This document shows, one piece after another, positions 5,139 through 8,654 of a DNA stretch of 8,654 bases. The DNA is taken from NCBI GenBank assembly GCA_013151365.1, contig JAADIK010000179.1:1-8654 (forward strand), read 5' to 3'. The notes under the pieces are model-generated. The model had not been told where the DNA came from. It made no database searches and worked only from the letters and a program-made list of their open reading frames with translations. This stretch comes from Deltaproteobacteria bacterium (GTDB lineage Bacteria > Desulfobacterota > Desulfobulbia > Desulfobulbales > Desulfobulbaceae). Position 1 is the first letter of the stretch; each line of letters starts with the position of its first letter. Both the position numbers and the translations under genes were made by a program.

Positions 5139-7811
5139 TCAGGCCATCAGGCCGTTGATCAGGGACTTGGTCATATTAATGGCCTTGGGATGCCGCATGA
5201 TCAGCACATCGCCGCCGGCCAGCAGCATGCAGCTGGCCGTCATGGCCTCCATCATGATGCCCCGGCGTTCCTGGTCGCCCAGCAAGTCATCGGACGGCAG
5301 GCCGACTTCCTTGGTCTTCCAGACCTCGCGGCCCAGGTTACAGATAATCGGCACCTGCAGCTTGTCATCCTGCTGGGTCAAGGCCGCGATCCGAATCCGC
5401 TCCATGACCGAATAGGAGTATTCGATACCATAGCCGAGCGCGCCGATGGAGGGGTCCATCAGGACCGAGTCCAGCGAGACCCCGAGGTTTTCCAGCAGGA
5501 TATTGAGCTGCTTGGCAAGATTGACGTCAATGGGCGAGGCCGCGACCATGGGATGCTGGAAGGCCATGGCGGTGGCGCCGAGGGGACGATAGTTGCCGTC
5601 CTGCAGAGGAGCCAGGCAGACCTTTTTGTCGCCGATCAGCGAGGTCAGCTCGCGCAGGGTCTCCGTATCCTTATCGATATTGCCGCAGCCCCAGACGATA
5701 ATCGGCACCTCGACCGCAGCAATGACGGCGGCCGCGTCCTTGGCCGCATCGGTCGAGGAACGATTCAGGCCGTTGGGGTCGGTGCCGATCAGCGAGACGT
5801 TGAGGGCGTCGGCCTGGTATTCGTTGACGCACTTCTGAGCCCAGGCCACGGGATTGCCCACAACATCTTCAAAGTATTGCAGCAGGGTCTCCGGCCAGTT
5901 GTCAGGCTTGATATCCAGAATTTCCATGGCGATCAGGGGCTTTCTGGGCATGTCGCCTTCAAAAAGATGAAACGGCAAGACAGAGGTGCCGCCGACGGTG
6001 ACACTCTTGTCATCATTGCCCAGGACGACTTCACGAATTGAACCGCTGTAGGCCTGGTGATACGAGGATGCCGGCACCTTGGTCGACCGTTCGGCAAACG
6101 GGGTCTTTTCCGCAGCCAGGTCGGGCACGGTCAAACCGGCCGGGGCCGTCTTCGCAGGCTCGGGCGCGGCCTCGACTGCCGCCTCTTCCCTGGCCTCGGC
6201 CTTGGCCTCTGCGGCCGCCTCGGCCTCTTCCCTGGCTTTGGCCGCCGCCTCTTTGGCCGCCGCCGCAATCTTTGCCTGCGCCGCCGCTTCCGCCTGCTTG
6301 GCCGCTTCCGCCTCCCGGGCCGCCTTGGCCTCGGCTTCAGCCTTTGCTTCAGCCTTGGCCCGGGCTTTCTCCTCTGCCGCCTTTTCGGCCGCTTCCTTGG
6401 CCGCAGACTCGGCTGCCGCCTTCCCGGCGGAATCATCGGCAGCCGGGGCCGGTTGCGCCGGAGCTGCCGGAGCTGCCGGGGTAACCGGAGTAACCGGGGT
6501 CTTTTTAACGGCTTTAAACTCGCGCTTCAATATCGCTTCTGTTTCAACAAATTTGAGCAAGGCATCAAACTGGTCGTCATTGAGACCGTAGGCTTTTTTC
6601 AAGGCGTTCAGCCCCTGTTCAACGGACTCCAACGCCATCAGGCGCGCTTCTTCGTTCATCTCATGTTCTCCTGCGTCATCGGTAGCAACGGCAACAGCTT
6701 CAGTTGATCCGGCGGTCTCCACCGGGGCCGGTTCCGCGGCGGCCCGGCTGGTAATCTCTTCCGCCTCTTTACGGGCGGCGGCAATGATCTTCTCCGCCTC
6801 CGCCTTGGCCTCGGCAAGCACACTGTCCGCATCGCCACGAACCACAATGGTTTCAGGAGCTGCAACCGGCTCCTTAACCTCTTTCTCTTCAGCAAAGGTC
6901 GGACGGGGCAGCAGACCGGCGCTCTCGACTATTTCCGCCACGGCATCTTCCCAGCCGATGGCCATGACATGAACGCCGGCCACGCCCTTTATTTCTTTAA
7001 CCTGGTTGATGATATCAACGCAGATATTGATCCCCTCTTTCTGTTTATCCTCTGCCCCTTTCAGGCGCTCGATGACCTCGTCGGTCACGTCCATGCCGGG
7101 AACGAATTTTTTCATGTACCGGGCCATGCCGAGGGACTTGGGGGGCGTGACACCGGCAAGGATAGAACACTTTTCATGGAGGCCGAGATCCCGGACCATC
7201 TCCATGAACCTGGCGAACTTGTCGACGTTATAGATAATCTGGGTCTGGATAAAATCGGCGCCGTTGGCGACCTTTTTGCCGAGCCGTATGGCCCGGAACT
7301 CAAAGGGATGGGCAAAGGGATTGGCGGCCGCCCCAAGTAAAAACCGCGGCCCCTTCCCCTTGATTTCCTCGCCGCATTGAAACTTTTTCCCATCGCGCAT
7401 GTCCCGGACCATGCCGAGCATCTGGATGGAATCCATGTCAAAGACTCCCTTGGAGCCGGGGTGATTACCGAATTTCTGATGATCGCCGGTCAGGCACAGC
7501 AGGTTTTTCAGGCCCATGGCCGAAGCGGCCAGGAGGTCGCTCTGCATGCCGATCCGATTCCGGTCGCGGCAGGTCATCTGGATGACCGGCTCAACACCTT
7601 CGGACTGAGCGATCAACCCGGCGCCGATGCTCGACATCCTGACGATGGCCGTCTGGCAATCGGTGATATTGACCGCATCGACATTGCCTTTCAGAATTCG
7701 GGCCTTTTGCCTGACAATATCAGGGTCACTGTTTTTCGGCGGCCCCAACTCGCCGGTTACGGCAAACGCACCGCTTGCGAGCACCCGCTCAAGATTGCTC
7801 CCGGATTTCAT
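5139..7811 (-). CDS. Fusion: methylene-tetrahydrofolate reductase (MetF) + Ala-rich linker + corrinoid iron-sulfur protein small subunit (AcsD)
   Basis: This is one uninterrupted frame of 890 residues. Residues 1-304 are a MetF-type flavin TIM-barrel reductase (5,10-methylene-THF to 5-methyl-THF): GELGPPK with the expected catalytic Glu21, VNITD at 47-51 and LTGDH with Asp110. Residues 305-575 are low-complexity linker: a short coiled-coil-like stretch (327-360), a small helical region (385-437), a TPVTP/Pro-Ala hinge (438-458) and a long Ala/Glu/Lys/Arg helix-former (464-549). Residues 592-890 are complete AcsD (CdhD family), which pairs with AcsC to hold the corrinoid cofactor. Its landmarks include IREVVLG, WAQKCV, DPSIGALGYGIEYSYS, ERGI and MRHP. 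The two parts are normally separate proteins of about 300 residues each, so the fusion is unusual. The start at 7811 has AAGGAGG at 7822-7816, 4 nt upstream. The zinc-binding MetV partner used by some acetogen MetF enzymes is not in the window. Domain assignments are firm. Whether the cell makes only the fusion is uncertain, because of an internal start at 6659. Confidence 0.93.
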   Translation of the reverse strand: MKSGSNLERVLASGAFAVTGELGPPKNSDPDIVRQKARILKGNVDAVNITDCQTAIVRMSSIGAGLIAQSEGVEPVIQMTCRDRNRIGMQSDLLAASAMGLKNLLCLTGDHQKFGNHPGSKGVFDMDSIQMLGMVRDMRDGKKFQCGEEIKGKGPRFLLGAAANPFAHPFEFRAIRLGKKVANGADFIQTQIIYNVDKFARFMEMVRDLGLHEKCSILAGVTPPKSLGMARYMKKFVPGMDVTDEVIERLKGAEDKQKEGINICVDIINQVKEIKGVAGVHVMAIGWEDAVAEIVESAGLLPRPTFAEEKEVKEPVAAPETIVVRGDADSVLAEAKAEAEKIIAAARKEAEEITSRAAAEPAPVETAGSTEAVAVATDDAGEHEMNEEARLMALESVEQGLNALKKAYGLNDDQFDALLKFVETEAILKREFKAVKKTPVTPVTPAAPAAPAQPAPAADDSAGKAAAESAAKEAAEKAAEEKARAKAEAKAEAEAKAAREAEAAKQAEAAAQAKIAAAAKEAAAKAREEAEAAAEAKAEAREEAAVEAAPEPAKTAPAGLTVPDLAAEKTPFAERSTKVPASSYHQAYSGSIREVVLGNDDKSVTVGGTSVLPFHLFEGDMPRKPLIAMEILDIKPDNWPETLLQYFEDVVGNPVAWAQKCVNEYQADALNVSLIGTDPNGLNRSSTDAAKDAAAVIAAVEVPIIVWGCGNIDKDTETLRELTSLIGDKKVCLAPLQDGNYRPLGATAMAFQHPMVAASPIDVNLAKQLNILLENLGVSLDSVLMDPSIGALGYGIEYSYSVMERIRIAALTQQDDKLQVPIICNLGREVWKTKEVGLPSDDLLGDQERRGIMMEAMTASCMLLAGGDVLIMRHPKAINMTKSLINGLMA
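6657..6672 (-). promoter_or_regulatory. Internal Shine-Dalgarno and ATG within the fusion, possible separate AcsD start
   Basis: AGGAG at 6672-6668 lies 8 nt before an in-frame ATG at 6659-6657, which is residue 385 of the fusion (MNEEARLMALE...). Initiation here would give a 506-residue protein: small helical domain, Ala-rich helix, then AcsD. The spacing is as good as at the other genes of this operon. The site falls where the linker changes from a disordered Pro/Ala/Thr/Asp stretch to a structured helical segment, as expected for an ancestral acsD start. Use in the cell is inference. Confidence 0.5.
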
Positions 7812-7899
7812 CGATCCTCCTTGTGCGCAAAATCTTCATAAACAGCCGCATCAGCAGCAGACCGTTTATTATTTTTTTCATTCAAAACAGCTTCGGTCT

Positions 7900-7949
7900 C
7901 CGGCACGGCCCTGACCATGTCTACACGGTCAGCCGGTAAACAGTGCCGG
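7900..7949 (-). promoter_or_regulatory. Nested stem-loop in the cooS to metF-acsD gap
   Basis: The outer stem pairs 7900-7906 (CCGGCAC) with 7943-7949 (GTGCCGG), 7 bp perfect. The inner stem pairs 7911-7916 (CTGACC) with 7927-7932 (GGTCAG), 6 bp perfect, around a 10-nt loop. It sits 12 nt after the cooS stop. No T-run follows directly on the minus strand, so it is not a clear intrinsic terminator. It may protect the cooS transcript end, mark a processing site or attenuate read-through; these roles are inference. Pairing is seen by eye and the folding energy was not computed. Confidence 0.5.
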
Positions 7950-7961
7950 CGCGGTCCTGAA

Positions 7962-8654
7962 TCAGTCCCGCTCGCCGGGGCCTGCGCATCCCGCGCCGGC
8001 CAGGGCCTTTCCTTCGAGTTCACGACGCATCTGCATATCCATCAGGACCCGTTCCTTTTTCTTGTCAATACCCAGGGCCTTGCGTTTTCCGTCAATGGCG
8101 GCGATCATCTTCCGGGCCAGCTTGATGGGGTCTTCCTCGACATCCCAGGTAGCGCCGTACAGATCCATCATCTCTTCAAACAGGTGGCGGGAGACCGCCT
8201 TGGAACCGGAAACCGGCAGGTTCTGGAAAATGACATGGGCGCCGGAGGAGACAAAATACTGACCGATAGCCACCGCCTTCTCGCTCATCCAGAGCGGGGC
8301 CGTGCCGCAGGCGGGCAATTCGGAGATATCCTCTCCCAGACCGCCCTCGTTGACCATCTCGGTCAGGGCGATCAGCAGGCGGCTGTTATCGACACAGGAA
8401 CCGACATGAAGGACCGGCGGCATGCCGACGGGCTCACAGACCTCGGCCAGGCCGGCACCGGCATACTCGGTAGCGGCCTCGGGCCGCATCAGGCCGCGGC
8501 GGCCCAGGGCCTGGGCGGCGCAGCCGGTGGCCAGCACCAGTACATCATTTTTTATCAACTCGACGGCGATCTTGAAATGGACGTCATCGGGATGCTTGTA
8601 ATGCTCGCAGCCGACCAGGGCGGCAATACCGCGGATACGGCCGTTGATGATGTT
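7962..8654 (-). CDS. cooS: Ni-dependent CO dehydrogenase catalytic subunit (CooS/AcsA), C-terminal part, 5' end outside the window
   Basis: Carbon-monoxide dehydrogenase interconverts CO2 and CO at a Ni-Fe-S C-cluster in the cytoplasm. In this pathway it feeds CO to acetyl-CoA synthase. The frame is open from the right edge to a TGA at 7964-7962, giving the last 230 residues; the gene start lies outside. Three conserved cysteine contexts of the C-cluster region are visible: LVGCEH (window residue 16), LATGCAAQALG (residue 45) and HVGSCVDNSR (residue 87). The following stretch, WMSEKAVAIGQYF to DGKRKALG, matches the family's C-terminal region as I remember it. About 35 polar residues follow (KKKERVLMDMQ...). 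The upstream His/Cys ligands and the B/D clusters are not in view. Because acsB, acsC and acsD follow on the same strand, this is probably the CODH of an acetyl-CoA synthase complex (AcsA) rather than a stand-alone CO-oxidising CooS. The truncated view cannot settle that. The annotated ATG/TTG codons inside this segment are not real starts. Confidence 0.95.
   Translation of the reverse strand, partial: NIINGRIRGIAALVGCEHYKHPDDVHFKIAVELIKNDVLVLATGCAAQALGRRGLMRPEAATEYAGAGLAEVCEPVGMPPVLHVGSCVDNSRLLIALTEMVNEGGLGEDISELPACGTAPLWMSEKAVAIGQYFVSSGAHVIFQNLPVSGSKAVSRHLFEEMMDLYGATWDVEEDPIKLARKMIAAIDGKRKALGIDKKKERVLMDMQMRRELEGKALAGAGCAGPGERD

Noticed and set aside
6131..6600. Repetitive GCC/CTC-rich DNA resembling a tandem repeat
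   Set aside because: It reflects Ala/Glu/Lys codons of the linker. I see no fixed repeat unit at the DNA level.
6656..6895. Another minus frame ending in ATGA exactly at the internal AcsD start, hinting at an old metF end in that frame
   Set aside because: That frame encodes an Arg/Pro-rich shadow product. The main frame through residues 305-384 has normal Ala/Glu coiled-coil coding, so no frameshift is needed.
7808..7918. Possible 36-codon small gene ending in an ATGA overlap with the MetF-AcsD start (start at 7918)
   Set aside because: Its ATG lies in the stem-loop with no Shine-Dalgarno, and the product has no recognisable feature. The ATGA overlap alone is weak evidence for translational coupling.

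Overview
The window looks like part of a bacterial Wood-Ljungdahl (reductive acetyl-CoA / CO dehydrogenase-acetyl-CoA synthase) operon. All five recognisable genes lie on the minus strand, so transcription runs from high to low coordinates. The DNA is GC-rich, AcsB is the long three-domain bacterial form, and the gene set is typical of autotrophic or acetate-oxidising anaerobes. A sulfate- or sulfur-metabolising member of the Desulfobacterota is my best guess at the host. That taxonomic placement is inference from gene style only.

Order in transcription direction: (1) the C-terminal 230 residues of the Ni-CO dehydrogenase CooS/AcsA (8654-7962, cut by the window edge); (2) a 150-nt gap with a strong nested stem-loop; (3) a very unusual 890-residue open frame (7811-5139) that joins a methylene-tetrahydrofolate reductase (MetF) domain, through a roughly 280-residue Ala/Glu/Lys-rich linker, to a complete AcsD (small subunit of the corrinoid iron-sulfur protein); (4) a 110-nt AT-rich gap; (5) acsB, acetyl-CoA synthase (5028-2821); (6) acsC, large subunit of the corrinoid iron-sulfur protein (2746-1388); (7) a 58-nt gap with a GC-rich hairpin; (8) the first 443 residues of a flavin/iron-sulfur oxidoreductase with an N-terminal [2Fe-2S] domain and a GltD-like body (1329 to 1, cut by the window edge).

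How they fit together: MetF makes methyl-tetrahydrofolate. The methyl group goes to the corrinoid of AcsCD, normally through the methyltransferase AcsE, which is not in this window. CooS supplies CO from CO2. AcsB joins methyl, CO and CoA into acetyl-CoA, or runs in reverse. The GltD-like protein is a plausible NAD(P)H/ferredoxin electron-transfer partner, perhaps for MetF or for a redox enzyme encoded beyond the left edge.

The feature most worth attention is the in-frame MetF-AcsD fusion. Inside its linker is a well-placed Shine-Dalgarno sequence and ATG (start at 6659) that could also yield a separate 506-residue AcsD. I see no plus-strand gene, tRNA, rRNA, CRISPR array or mobile element. 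The long plus-strand open frames are antisense shadows of the GC-rich genes. No gene-free stretch exceeds 150 bases.
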